DNA from: Caulobacter rhizosphaerae
Lineage (GTDB): Bacteria > Pseudomonadota > Alphaproteobacteria > Caulobacterales > Caulobacteraceae
NCBI RefSeq assembly: GCF_010977555.1
Contig: NZ_CP048816.1
Span: 1 to 64,000, forward strand
DNA: 64,000 bases
Direction: 5' to 3'
In this document: piece after piece, positions 15,076 through 24,048 of the stretch
Layout: each line of letters starts with the position of its first letter
Position numbering within the stretch: the stretch's first letter is position 1
Notes under the pieces: model-generated
What the model saw: only the letters and a program-made list of their open reading frames with translations
Databases searched by the model: none
Told to the model about the DNA's origin: nothing
Program-made: the position numbers and the translations under genes

Positions 15076-17787
15076 ATGATGCAAAAGCCGAGCAATCAAA
15101 TGCGCGCCTTGTTTTGCGGCGCGGCGCTTTTCGTTCTGGCGGGAGCCGCCCAGGCTCAGACCACGTCGCCCGCGACCCAGGATCCGGCCGACGTGACGCA
15201 AGTCGGGGAAGTGGTCGTCACCGGCACCCTGATCCGCGGCGTGGGCGAGACCGGCAGCAATCTCATCACCCTCAACGACGAGACGATCACCGCCACCGGC
15301 GCGGCGCGCGTTTCGGACGTCCTGGCCGACATCCCGCAGGTGACGAGCAATTTCAACAAGCTGCCGACCTATGACACCGCCGGCGTCATGGTCAACCGCC
15401 CCGACATTCGCAATCTGACGGGAGCTTCCGCGGCCTCCACGACCCTGGTGCTGATGGACGGCCATCGCATGACCCCGGTCGGCGGGTTCTCGGCGGCCGA
15501 TCCCGACGTCATCCCGCCGGCGCTGCTGCAGCGGGTCGAGGTCGTGCCCGACGGCGGCTCGTCGACCTACGGCGCCGACGCCGTGGCCGGGGTGCTCAAC
15601 TTCATCACCAAGCGACGTTTCGATGGCGTGCAGGTGGAAGGTCACTACGGCGTCGCCGATAACTATGCCAGCTATGACGCCTCGATCACCGGCGGCAAGG
15701 CGTGGAGCACCGGCTCGATCTACGGCTCCTACAGCTACGCCCACCACGACCGCATCCTCTATAGGGACCGCGACTACGCCGTCGAGACCCAGCCCAACCT
15801 CGGCTATTGCCCCAAGGGCACGGTCTATACGGCGAATGGCGCGACGGTTCTGGCCCCGATCCCGTTCGTCCCCTGCAGCACCATCGACGGCGGCACGATG
15901 CTGCCCGAGGAGACCCGTCAGACGGTGTTCGTCGGGCTCAACCAGGATCTCAGTGACAGGGTCACCTTCGACCTGACCGCCTTCAAGACGCGTCGCGAGG
16001 CCGAGGGTCTGGTCGACCTCGACAAAGGCCGCGCCGAGGCCACCGTCTGCCATCCGCTCGTCGGCGCGGCCTGCGCGGCCGCGGGCGGTACGCTCTACCC
16101 GGCCTTCGCCTCGGTGGGGGGAGAGCTCGCCCAGAAGGTCCGCTTCTCGTTCTCCGACGTCCAGAGCAGCCGTTCGTCGAACCAACTGGACGTCTACCAG
16201 ATCACCCCCGAGCTGAAGGTGAAGCTGGGCGGCGACTGGCAGATCCGCGCCCTGGGCAGCTGGGGCGCCTCCAAGACGACGGGCCGCTCGCCGACCTTCG
16301 ATCCGGCCAAGCTGAACGCCGCCGTCGCGGCCGGCACGCTCAACATCTACAACGTCGATCTCACGGCGCCGGCCGTGCTGCAGGGCATCTTCGCCAATAA
16401 CTACGTCCAGTACAAACAGGAGCTGGGCGACCTGCGCGTGATCGCCGACGGCCCGCTGTTCACCTTGCCGGGCGGCGAGGCCCGCCTCGCCGTCGGCGCG
16501 GAATATACGGACGAGACCTTCGAGGGCGCCTTCCAGGTCATCGCGCCGCAGGACGAGGCTAGCGCCCGCCGCACGCGCGGTGATCGCAACGTCAAGTCGG
16601 CCTTCGCTGAACTCAACGTGCCGATCGTTGGCGACGGTAACCGCGTGACGCTGATCCACGCCCTGACGCTCTCGGCTTCAGCGCGCTACGACTCCTATTC
16701 GGACGTCGGCGACACCACCAATCCGCGGGTGGGCCTGACCTGGCAGCCGGTGGACTGGATCAATGTCCGCACCAGCTGGGGCGAGTCGTTCACCGCCCCG
16801 GCCATGGGCGACCTGCACGCGCCCGACTCCCGCTACGTGGTCGTCCCGGCCAGCGACCTGGCGTTCCTGGATCCGACCCTGGCCGGCGGTCCGCCCAGCC
16901 CGGTCCCGGGCATCACCCTGGCCCAGCTGGGCTACTACCTGCGCCCGTCCGTGGCGGTCGTGGGCGGCAACACGGACCTCAAGCCCCAGACTGCGGAGAC
17001 CTTCTCGGCCGGCTTCGACGTCTCCCCGCCGGTCGCGCCGGGCTTGCGCTTTGGCGTGACCTACTACAAGGTCAAGATCAAGGATCAGTTCAACCTGGTC
17101 GCCGGGGCCATCACCCAGCTGTTCACCAATCCGGCGCTGGCGTCCTACTACATCCGCAACCCGACCCTGGCCCAGGTGACCGCCATCGGCGGCGCCCTGC
17201 CCGTCGATGGTCCGCCCCTGTCGACCGTCTTCACCGGCGCCGGTCCGTCCTACTACATCGACCTGCGCCGCCATAACCTCGGCATGGCCAATCAGGACGG
17301 TCTGGATTTCTCGGCAAGCTACGATCACGCCACGGGCTTTGGCAGCATCTTCGCCAAGGTCGGCGGCACCTACATCCTGGGCCGCGAGGAATCCCCCATC
17401 ACGGGCTCGCCGATGGTCAGCGTCATCGACGACGACATCAGCCGCCTTGCGCTCTCGACCTCGTTCGGCGCCAAGGCCGGCGGGTTCACCGGCCAAGTGA
17501 CCTGGAACCACTCGGCGGGCTATTCGCTCTCGACGCCCGCTTCCGGAACGGCCGGTCCCCCCCAGACCAAGGTCGACGGCTTCGACACGGTCGACCTCTT
17601 CGGCTCCTACGACTTCAAGGGCCAGGGCTGGACGAACGACCTGTCTCTGACCGTCAACATCGGCAACCTCTTCGACGAGGACCCGCCGTTCTACAACAAC
17701 ACCCAGACGCTCGGCTCGGCCAGCGGCTACACCAATGGCGGCACCCTGGGCCGGTTCTTCCAGGTGGGTCTGCGCAAGCACTTCTAG
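15076..17787 (+). CDS. TonB-dependent receptor
   Basis: A protein of about 903 residues with a signal peptide (RALFCGAALFVLAGAAQAQ). A plug domain follows (VGEVVVTGTLIRGVGETGSN..., then GAARVSDVLADIPQV and STLVLMDGHRM-type plug strands). The large beta-barrel ends RFFQVGLRKHF with the terminal Phe required for outer-membrane assembly. No STN domain is present, so it does not signal through FecR. This is the large substrate-uptake receptor type abundant in Caulobacter. The substrate is unknown. It is divergent from the sigma-FecR operon and could be a target of that sigma factor. Two adjacent ATGs (15076 and 15079) follow AGGGG; the second has better spacing. A strong terminator follows. Confidence 0.92.
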   Translation: MMQKPSNQMRALFCGAALFVLAGAAQAQTTSPATQDPADVTQVGEVVVTGTLIRGVGETGSNLITLNDETITATGAARVSDVLADIPQVTSNFNKLPTYDTAGVMVNRPDIRNLTGASAASTTLVLMDGHRMTPVGGFSAADPDVIPPALLQRVEVVPDGGSSTYGADAVAGVLNFITKRRFDGVQVEGHYGVADNYASYDASITGGKAWSTGSIYGSYSYAHHDRILYRDRDYAVETQPNLGYCPKGTVYTANGATVLAPIPFVPCSTIDGGTMLPEETRQTVFVGLNQDLSDRVTFDLTAFKTRREAEGLVDLDKGRAEATVCHPLVGAACAAAGGTLYPAFASVGGELAQKVRFSFSDVQSSRSSNQLDVYQITPELKVKLGGDWQIRALGSWGASKTTGRSPTFDPAKLNAAVAAGTLNIYNVDLTAPAVLQGIFANNYVQYKQELGDLRVIADGPLFTLPGGEARLAVGAEYTDETFEGAFQVIAPQDEASARRTRGDRNVKSAFAELNVPIVGDGNRVTLIHALTLSASARYDSYSDVGDTTNPRVGLTWQPVDWINVRTSWGESFTAPAMGDLHAPDSRYVVVPASDLAFLDPTLAGGPPSPVPGITLAQLGYYLRPSVAVVGGNTDLKPQTAETFSAGFDVSPPVAPGLRFGVTYYKVKIKDQFNLVAGAITQLFTNPALASYYIRNPTLAQVTAIGGALPVDGPPLSTVFTGAGPSYYIDLRRHNLGMANQDGLDFSASYDHATGFGSIFAKVGGTYILGREESPITGSPMVSVIDDDISRLALSTSFGAKAGGFTGQVTWNHSAGYSLSTPASGTAGPPQTKVDGFDTVDLFGSYDFKGQGWTNDLSLTVNIGNLFDEDPPFYNNTQTLGSASGYTNGGTLGRFFQVGLRKHF

Positions 17788-18306
17788 AGATCGCCGCCGA
17801 GCCTTGATCGAAGGAGCCCGCGCCTATCCTGGCGCGGGCTCTTGTCGCATCTGTCCGTCTTTTCCAGATGGGTTTACTGAGCCCGAAGGCGCGGCTCGAT
17901 CCGCCCGCCGCGAAAACGCCGCTCGCCGAGGGACGGAAGGCGCCAGAAGCGGAAGTTGGCTTGCCTCCAGTAATGCGACGTTCAGGGGGAAGGGTAATGG
18001 CGACCTCATCCGGTGATCGTTAGGCCCGTTCTCCGGTCGCACTTCCCTGCATCAGTGAGATGCATTGACGCACGCATCATCAAGCTGCGGCTGGGCTGCG
18101 CCACTGGCCCTGCTGACCTAACTTCGTCCCCTGATCTGGGCCCGCAGGCCTGAACTCGAGACCGCTCCGCGCCGCCTGGCGCAAGGCACTCTTGGCGCTC
18201 AGCGGGCAGGGAGCGGACAGCCAGGCACTCCACGTGCGCCAGCGCGCTTCCAACACCCATGGTTGAGGTTTATATCGAGCGCCACCATTCGCTTTGAGAG
18301 ACGCCG
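17788..18306. other. Intergenic region at the left edge of the accessory block
   Basis: 519 bp between the receptor and the methyltransferase-like gene. Apart from the terminator at 17814-17841 no gene, tRNA or transposon end is recognisable. This is the likely boundary of the accessory block, but no integration site can be identified by eye. Confidence 0.5.
17814..17841 (+). terminator. Rho-independent-type terminator after the TonB receptor
   Basis: GAGCCCGCGCC (17814-17824) and GGCGCGGGCTC (17831-17841) form a perfect 11-bp GC-rich stem with a six-base loop. It starts 27 bp after the receptor stop; TTGT follows. The stem is very stable although the U-tract is short. Confidence 0.8.
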
Positions 18307-20163
18307 ATGTCCCAGACGCAGCCGCCCGCCTACGATCAACCCACCAAGGCGGTGGCGCGTCGACGCTCTCTGGCCCACGCGATCGAATTGATGACATCCC
18401 GGCGCGAGGCCGCTGCGGTCGTGCCGGCCAACCATGTCGAACGCGTGCGTCAGGCCCTGCTGGACAGCGATATGCGTGGCGACGCGTGGGCGGGAGACAA
18501 TTGCGATCCCGACGATATCGCCTCCTGGCGCAGCTTTCGGGCCGCCGCCATTGGAACGCGGACACCTCAGGAGATCTCCGTCGCTTATCTGGCCGGGCCC
18601 GAACCCCACAACGACTTGGAGGTGCTACTCGAGCTGGGCGTGCGCCCCGAGAATATCTGGGCCTTCGAGGTCGACAAGAAGATCGCCGCCCAGGGCCTGG
18701 ACACGCTTCGGGATCTGAAGGCGCGCGGCGTCAAGTTCATCCCGGCCAGCATCGAGGACTACTTCATCGCCACGCCCCGGCGGTTCGACATCATCTATTT
18801 CGACGCCTGTGGTCCATTCCCCAGTAGGAACTCCGACACCGCGCGGGTCCTGGCCACCCTGTTCCGCCACAGCGCTCTTGCGCCGTTGGGCGTGCTGGTC
18901 AGCAACTTTGCACGGCCCGACATCAACAAAACCGAGGAACTGGCCCGCTTCGGCTTCTTGGTCGGTGCCTACCTCTACCCCAAGAGCTTCCTCGAGTCGG
19001 AAGGCGGTGGAAGCGTCGAAGGTCCCGAGGCCGACGGCTTCCTCTTCAACCCCTCGGCCGAGGTGACCGACGAATGGGGTGATGGCGAGCCGCCCGCCGA
19101 TTTCCTCGACGAGGTGAAGGCCAACTTCGAACGCTACTACGGCCTCTTCATCACGCGCAGCCTTATGGACCTGGCCACGATAGTCGCGCCAATGACCAGG
19201 CTGCTGAGCGGCGATCTCTGGAAGATCGCGTTCGACAAGGACCTCACCGCCGCGATCGCCCGCGGCCGGCGTTTGGTTATCTTCAACGAAGAGGCGTTCA
19301 GGGGCGGCGACGACGAGGCCGAGGCCGAGGTGGCGGAAGCGGTCCAGCTCAGCGCCGAGGACGTCGAAAAGCTCGCCTTGGACGAGGTTGCCACTGACCC
19401 GGTCCAGATCAGCGCCGACGCCGTCGGCCAGCCCGCCGGAGCCAACCATCTAGACTCCGATGGCGACGCCATCGTCCATCCCGACTTCAACTCGCTGCTC
19501 TGGACCCTGGCGGCCTGCGGCTACTACCCGGTGGACGTCAATTTCCGCGCGCCGCCGGCCGATGCCAAGGCTCTGTTCAACCCGTGGCGCAACGCGCTGA
19601 TCGGCAAGCCAGCCGGCGGCTGCCATCCGCTCGAAGATCTGATGGCCATTTACTATGCTTGGCGTCACGACCCGCAGCTGTGGTCGGAAGCCATGCGACG
19701 GATCGCCGACTTTCCGTATAGGGAGAAAATGCCCTTCCTTTGCGACGTGCCGACCGAGGAGCTGGGCTTCTACCCGGCGTTCGCGCAGCTGGCCTACCCG
19801 ACCCATCCGAATGTGCGCGAAACGCGGCGCTTCCGATACGTCGCCGAAGGCAAGCAGACGCCGATGTTCATGGACGTCATCGCCTTCGACGAGTGCCGCT
19901 ACGTATATGACTGGCTGTCAGCCCTGCACCTAACGCCGGAAGACTGGGGCGACCTGTCGGCGCAGCTGACCTTCCGCTTCGCCCTCGACGGCATCGCCAA
20001 GGATAAGCGCTGGATGGGCGACGATTTCCTTTACGGGTGTCACGTCGTGGGCGAGAACGCCGCTTTCCCGACCAGCGATCTGCAACTGCGCGAGGATCTG
20101 TCGCCGGGCGAGCCACAACCGTCTACGTCGGTCGACGACGATCCGCCCGCCCCTGCCTCTTGA
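18307..20163 (+). CDS. Methyltransferase-like (Rossmann fold) protein, function unknown
   Basis: A 618-residue protein. Residues about 90-200 look like a class I SAM-dependent methyltransferase fold. They include a motif I-like strand/loop (ISVAYLAGPEPHNDLEVLLELG), an acidic end of strand 2 (IWAFEVDKK), and a motif IV-like DIIYFDACGPFP. The middle holds an acidic, low-complexity linker (EEAFRGGDDEAEAEVAEAV). The C-terminal half (from about 390) is unfamiliar. The gene is the first of six same-strand genes in the accessory block. A DNA- or RNA-modifying role is possible, but the catalytic motif is too degenerate to name a substrate. A methyltransferase-fold protein without methyltransferase activity is equally possible. 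Confidence 0.6.
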   Translation: MSQTQPPAYDQPTKAVARRRSLAHAIELMTSRREAAAVVPANHVERVRQALLDSDMRGDAWAGDNCDPDDIASWRSFRAAAIGTRTPQEISVAYLAGPEPHNDLEVLLELGVRPENIWAFEVDKKIAAQGLDTLRDLKARGVKFIPASIEDYFIATPRRFDIIYFDACGPFPSRNSDTARVLATLFRHSALAPLGVLVSNFARPDINKTEELARFGFLVGAYLYPKSFLESEGGGSVEGPEADGFLFNPSAEVTDEWGDGEPPADFLDEVKANFERYYGLFITRSLMDLATIVAPMTRLLSGDLWKIAFDKDLTAAIARGRRLVIFNEEAFRGGDDEAEAEVAEAVQLSAEDVEKLALDEVATDPVQISADAVGQPAGANHLDSDGDAIVHPDFNSLLWTLAACGYYPVDVNFRAPPADAKALFNPWRNALIGKPAGGCHPLEDLMAIYYAWRHDPQLWSEAMRRIADFPYREKMPFLCDVPTEELGFYPAFAQLAYPTHPNVRETRRFRYVAEGKQTPMFMDVIAFDECRYVYDWLSALHLTPEDWGDLSAQLTFRFALDGIAKDKRWMGDDFLYGCHVVGENAAFPTSDLQLREDLSPGEPQPSTSVDDDPPAPAS

Positions 20164-20273
20164 TCAGGCCAGCCCGCCCAGCGCTTGCAACAGTTGGGGG
20201 ACGGGCCCATTTTTGAACCAATGGACCACAGAATTCGGATATGCTTCCTCTGCGCCGTTAGGGGAGATTGGAC

Positions 20274-20915
20274 ATGATCAGCACGACTCGATTCGCTGAG
20301 GCGCTATCTTCACAGTCAGGATCGGCGCTTGAAAACCGGCCTCTCGTTCAAGGGGTCCACAACGTCGTCGTCCCGACCGTAGGTATGATCGTTCCCAATT
20401 GGCTTCTAGTCGTCCCGCGCAGTCACACGCTGAACTTCGCCCAACAGACGTCCGCCGCGCGCCTTGAGTCCGAACTGATGATCCGGAACCTTTCGCACGA
20501 AGTTGCCGGATTGGATCTCGAGACCGTCGTACTGGAGCATGGTCCTGCAGTTGTGGAATCGGCGGTGGGCTGCGGCGTCGATCATGCCCACCTGCACGTG
20601 CTCCTGCTGCAGCGCGGGTTTGCCGATGCGCTCTGGCAGCGTATCGAAACCGACTTGGAGGCTGAGCCCGAGGCCACGCCTCTGGATGCTCTCCATCGCG
20701 AGATTGACGCCAACAGCGCCTATTACCTCGCTTGGCGCAATGGATCGCGCCTGCTTGAGCAGCCCGTTAAAGCAGAGGTGTCGCAGCGGTTCCGCAAATT
20801 GGTCGCTCAGGCGGCAGGCGTTGCGGATCAATGGGACTACCGAATTCACCGGTTCGACGAGAATGTTTGGCAAACAGTCACCGCCTCACAACACCGGCGC
20901 GCGTTGGCCGCTTGA
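20274..20915 (+). CDS. HIT-family protein (nucleotide hydrolase/transferase-like)
   Basis: A 213-residue protein with the histidine-triad signature HAHLHVLLL inside GCGVDHAHLHVLLLQ, preceded by the usual N-terminal beta-sheet (VGMIVPNWLLVVPRSHTLNF). HIT enzymes bind nucleotides and cleave or transfer phosphoramidate, AMP or diadenosine-type substrates. The C-terminal 80 residues are unassigned. I chose ATG 20274, with AGGGGA upstream, over TTG 20268. Its stop overlaps the start of the membrane-protein gene (TTGA). The base composition is clearly less GC-rich than the plasmid core, which suggests recent acquisition. Confidence 0.8.
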   Translation: MISTTRFAEALSSQSGSALENRPLVQGVHNVVVPTVGMIVPNWLLVVPRSHTLNFAQQTSAARLESELMIRNLSHEVAGLDLETVVLEHGPAVVESAVGCGVDHAHLHVLLLQRGFADALWQRIETDLEAEPEATPLDALHREIDANSAYYLAWRNGSRLLEQPVKAEVSQRFRKLVAQAAGVADQWDYRIHRFDENVWQTVTASQHRRALAA

Positions 20916-21481
20916 GCGGCGAGGATCCAAATACCGTCGCACCGCCGGTCGTTCGACCGGATGGACGTGATCCGTGGCAGTGGGAAACCAAGTACGCGGA
21001 GGTCGCTACGCAGATTTGGCGCGAGGCGAAGATTCTGGGCACCTATCTCGCGGTTTTCGGAACTCTGACCCTCCTGGTCTTCGCCTTGGTAGCCGATCCT
21101 GCCTATCCAGCCGGTTCATCCGCACAAAACGCAGTGTTCTATCTTAGGCGGCACGACCTGTTGGTGTTTTTTGTCGGGTCTGTCGGGGCGGTAACGTTCG
21201 CCATTAAATGGCTGGTGCATTCGGTAGCCAAGGGTCTCTGGCATCAGGACCGTTTTTTGTGGCGGATCTTTGTACCGCTCACCGGGGGCATTTACGCACT
21301 TGTCGTGCTGGGTTTGGTCCAGGCCGGACTGATGGGCGGGCAGAAGGCTGCTGACGCAAACGTGACGTCGCTGACCAGGGATCTGGTCCTGGCGTTCCTG
21401 GCCGGATATTTCGCCGACGGCGTTAGCGGCCTGCTCTCAAATGTCGCCAATGCGATCTTCGGGCAGGTGGACAAGAAATAG
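20912..21481 (+). CDS. Four-helix membrane protein of unknown function
   Basis: A protein of about 189 residues with four predicted membrane helices: LGTYLAVFGTLTLLVFALVA, LLVFFVGSVGAVTFAIKWLV, IFVPLTGGIYALVVLGLVQA and VLAFLAGYFADGVSGLLSNV. The N-terminal 40 residues are soluble and charged. The proposed start TTG 20912 overlaps the HIT stop, which would couple translation; there is no strong ribosome-binding site, so the start is uncertain. The next gene begins 1 bp after its stop. Small multi-helix membrane proteins encoded next to nucleotide-handling enzymes are common membrane effectors in defence systems. That is an inference from context, not from a recognised domain. Confidence 0.7.
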   Translation: MSGEDPNTVAPPVVRPDGRDPWQWETKYAEVATQIWREAKILGTYLAVFGTLTLLVFALVADPAYPAGSSAQNAVFYLRRHDLLVFFVGSVGAVTFAIKWLVHSVAKGLWHQDRFLWRIFVPLTGGIYALVVLGLVQAGLMGGQKAADANVTSLTRDLVLAFLAGYFADGVSGLLSNVANAIFGQVDKK

Positions 21482-21482
21482 C

Positions 21483-23930
21483 ATGGCCGAGCTGGGCGCG
21501 TCCGACCTTGTGTTCTACCCCAGCGACCATGCGATCTTGTCGACACGTATTGAGCCTTACGCCGAACGGCTCGGTACTAAGGGCGCATTTCTTGCCGGTT
21601 TGCCGCCAGCCTGGACGCCCGAGTACCAGATCCTCACCGTGGAGTGGGTCGAGCAGTTGGCGCAGGGTCATGCTCCCCTCTTAGAACTTCCATCAGCCCT
21701 GGTCGGACAACCCTTGATCCTGCGATCAAGCATCGTTGGTGAGACCATCTGGGAGCGAGGCACGTATCTTTCGGTGCCGCTGGAGCATCCGTGCAGCGAC
21801 CTTGATATCATCTCCACGGTTTTCCGGATTCGCGAAGACGCGCTCCAAAAGCGCCCGGACGTCAAAGTCGCGATTATCATCCAGAGGTTCCTGCCAACTT
21901 GCGAGAAAGGTACCCTCGGGAACCTCAACAGCCTTTCAAAAACCCGAGAGCAGTGGTCGCGGTTTTCGGAAATCGCTGGAAGAAGGACTGCTCCGGAGCG
22001 CTTCAATTCTCAGCGTGACGCCCCGGCCGATACCCGAGCACCACTTCGAGTGCACCCAGCCCTACACATCGACCGAACATTCGGATCGGCAGTCCGGTGG
22101 CTGATCGATCACCTGGGCGTGGCGCTGGGTAGGGATAGGATGCTGCTCGAATGGGCCACAGCGGAGGAAAAGGTTTTCCTTCTGCAGTGCGACCTGGACC
22201 AAGATAACGCCGTTGGCGTCAATCCGATGGATCAGCAAATCACCTCACGCTTGTCGCCCTCAGCGGGCACGACAACCTACTTCAGGGCTCCTGGCCGGAG
22301 CGACATCGATGCTTGGGACAAACTCAAGATCATCGACGATCTATCAACGGATTTCGCGCCGCTCCCACAAGCCCTCCATGTATTGACCTATCACGACGCG
22401 GCCCAAGCACTCGCCGATCCAGCCAAAACGGTCGCCCTGGCCGAGGAATACTCCGCCCAATTTGGCGATGGCGGCATCATTCGAGTAAGCCGACGGACAG
22501 GGTCCAATTCCACTACCAATCTGCCTTGCAACAGCAGCTGTATGGCGGCACCGGCTGCAATTGCGTGGATAAGGCAGGCCTTGGCTGACGTGGCTGAATG
22601 TCCAGAGGAGGCGAGCGAGCGCGCCTTCATTTTGCACAAGTTCATAGGTGCGCGGTCCGGCGCATGGGCGCTCTATGATCCGGAGTCGCCATATATCCAA
22701 GTCCACGCCAACTGGGGTCTGCCCGACTCCTTGCAGTACTACCCCTATGACGCCTGGGACGTGCATACAATCACTGAGGAAGTAAACGCTTACCCTAGCT
22801 ACAAGTCCCACTTCCTGTGGCCGCAGCCCGACGGGCAATGGGCATTCGAAGAGATTCGAAACTCAATCGCCCGACACCAGTGCCTGAAGTCTCACGAGGT
22901 GCTGGACATCGCGCGCCGGACAAATGCAATCGGAATGAAGTTAGGACGGCGGGTCGCAGTGATGTGGTTCGCCGGCGTAGAATCTGAAACTGGTGCGACG
23001 TTTTCTCTGCCCTGGTATCGAACCTTTGAATATTCCGAACCTGACCTCGACACCGCGCTGGAGAAAGACCACGTCATAATCGACGTTCGCGAACCTCGTG
23101 ACCTGGATGAGGTGCGCCAGGCCTTTGCGCAGCATGCTCCTGCGCTGCGGGTGGCGATGGACATTCAGCCTAGCGAGCACCTGATCCGCGAACCACACTT
23201 TTTGGAGCAGATCATTGAGGTGGCGCAGGCCGTCGATGCATCAGTGATCTTCTCCGGATCACCGCTGTCGCACCCATTCTTCCAGCTAAAAGGCCGTGTC
23301 CGCATCTATCTGCGTGTGCAACGGAAGTCTTTCCGGACCCGAAGCCGCATCAAGTACCACAAGCTAGTTCGCGATCGGATTCCAGAGCGTGTCAGCGCCA
23401 AACACGAACGCGTCGTCTACGCTAACCTTGGCAGTCGCGAGATCCTTCAGCTGTTGACTGGCAAGTTGATCGAAGAGGCTCAAGAACTGATCGCTGCCGA
23501 AGGGGCCGACGCGACCGCCGAGGAGCTAGCCGACGTCTACGAAGTTTTGCGCGGCATGATGCACCAGGCCGGCGTTGAAGAGCAGCGAGTCGTCGAGATC
23601 GCGGATTCCAAGCGCGAGCGCGTCGGCGGTTTCGACAAGGGTATCTTCCTGCTGGAGACCAGTCTGCCCAAGCCCGGCGAACCCGTTGTCGATATTCGCA
23701 ACGTCAGTTTCGACGATCTGGTGCGTGAGGAATACGCCAAGGAACGGGTACGTATACCGTTCGCCTTGCTTGGACGCCTCAACATTGCCGGCGATCGGGT
23801 CTTCAAAATTCCGGGAACCGACAAGGCGGTCCGCTTCAGCGGTGGCCGCGATGGGTTCGAAATCTCCCTGGAACAACAAGAGTATCAGCTCGAAATCGAC
23901 TTTGACGACGAAGACGACCTTCTGGACTAA
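21483..23930 (+). CDS. PPDK/PEP-synthase-like ATP-grasp protein fused to a MazG-type pyrophosphohydrolase
   Basis: An 815-residue protein. The N-terminal part resembles the pyruvate-phosphate-dikinase nucleotide-binding region (LILRSSIVGETIWERGTYLS, then VAIIIQRF). A later segment is similar to the second half of that fold (ILHKFIGARSGAWALYD, then VHANWGLPDSLQYYPYDAWDV). From about residue 620 comes a MazG/phosphoribosyl-ATP-pyrophosphohydrolase-like domain (KYHKLVRDRIPE, KLIEEAQEL, EELADVYEVLRGMM), whose EEx(n)E..D metal ligands are visible. The last 90 residues end in an acidic tail (DFDDEDDLLD). Start ATG 21483 lies 1 bp after the membrane-protein stop. The HIT, membrane and PPDK-MazG genes thus form a tight unit. 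The substrate is unknown; nucleotide hydrolysis is the most plausible activity. Confidence 0.75.
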   Translation: MAELGASDLVFYPSDHAILSTRIEPYAERLGTKGAFLAGLPPAWTPEYQILTVEWVEQLAQGHAPLLELPSALVGQPLILRSSIVGETIWERGTYLSVPLEHPCSDLDIISTVFRIREDALQKRPDVKVAIIIQRFLPTCEKGTLGNLNSLSKTREQWSRFSEIAGRRTAPERFNSQRDAPADTRAPLRVHPALHIDRTFGSAVRWLIDHLGVALGRDRMLLEWATAEEKVFLLQCDLDQDNAVGVNPMDQQITSRLSPSAGTTTYFRAPGRSDIDAWDKLKIIDDLSTDFAPLPQALHVLTYHDAAQALADPAKTVALAEEYSAQFGDGGIIRVSRRTGSNSTTNLPCNSSCMAAPAAIAWIRQALADVAECPEEASERAFILHKFIGARSGAWALYDPESPYIQVHANWGLPDSLQYYPYDAWDVHTITEEVNAYPSYKSHFLWPQPDGQWAFEEIRNSIARHQCLKSHEVLDIARRTNAIGMKLGRRVAVMWFAGVESETGATFSLPWYRTFEYSEPDLDTALEKDHVIIDVREPRDLDEVRQAFAQHAPALRVAMDIQPSEHLIREPHFLEQIIEVAQAVDASVIFSGSPLSHPFFQLKGRVRIYLRVQRKSFRTRSRIKYHKLVRDRIPERVSAKHERVVYANLGSREILQLLTGKLIEEAQELIAAEGADATAEELADVYEVLRGMMHQAGVEEQRVVEIADSKRERVGGFDKGIFLLETSLPKPGEPVVDIRNVSFDDLVREEYAKERVRIPFALLGRLNIAGDRVFKIPGTDKAVRFSGGRDGFEISLEQQEYQLEIDFDDEDDLLD

Positions 23931-24048
23931 GCACGTTTAAAGCAAGCATCTCTCCCTCCGGAGAGCACTAGCCATCGTGACGGAATGGCCCGAAGCAGAA
24001 TAAGCTGAAGTTGCTGTCGTCGGGGGCGGCGACCACCGGTGGAATCTC

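Noticed and set aside
14872..16659. 595-codon frame antisense to the second TonB receptor
   Set aside because: The plus strand encodes a complete receptor with signal peptide and terminal Phe; the antisense product has no domain.
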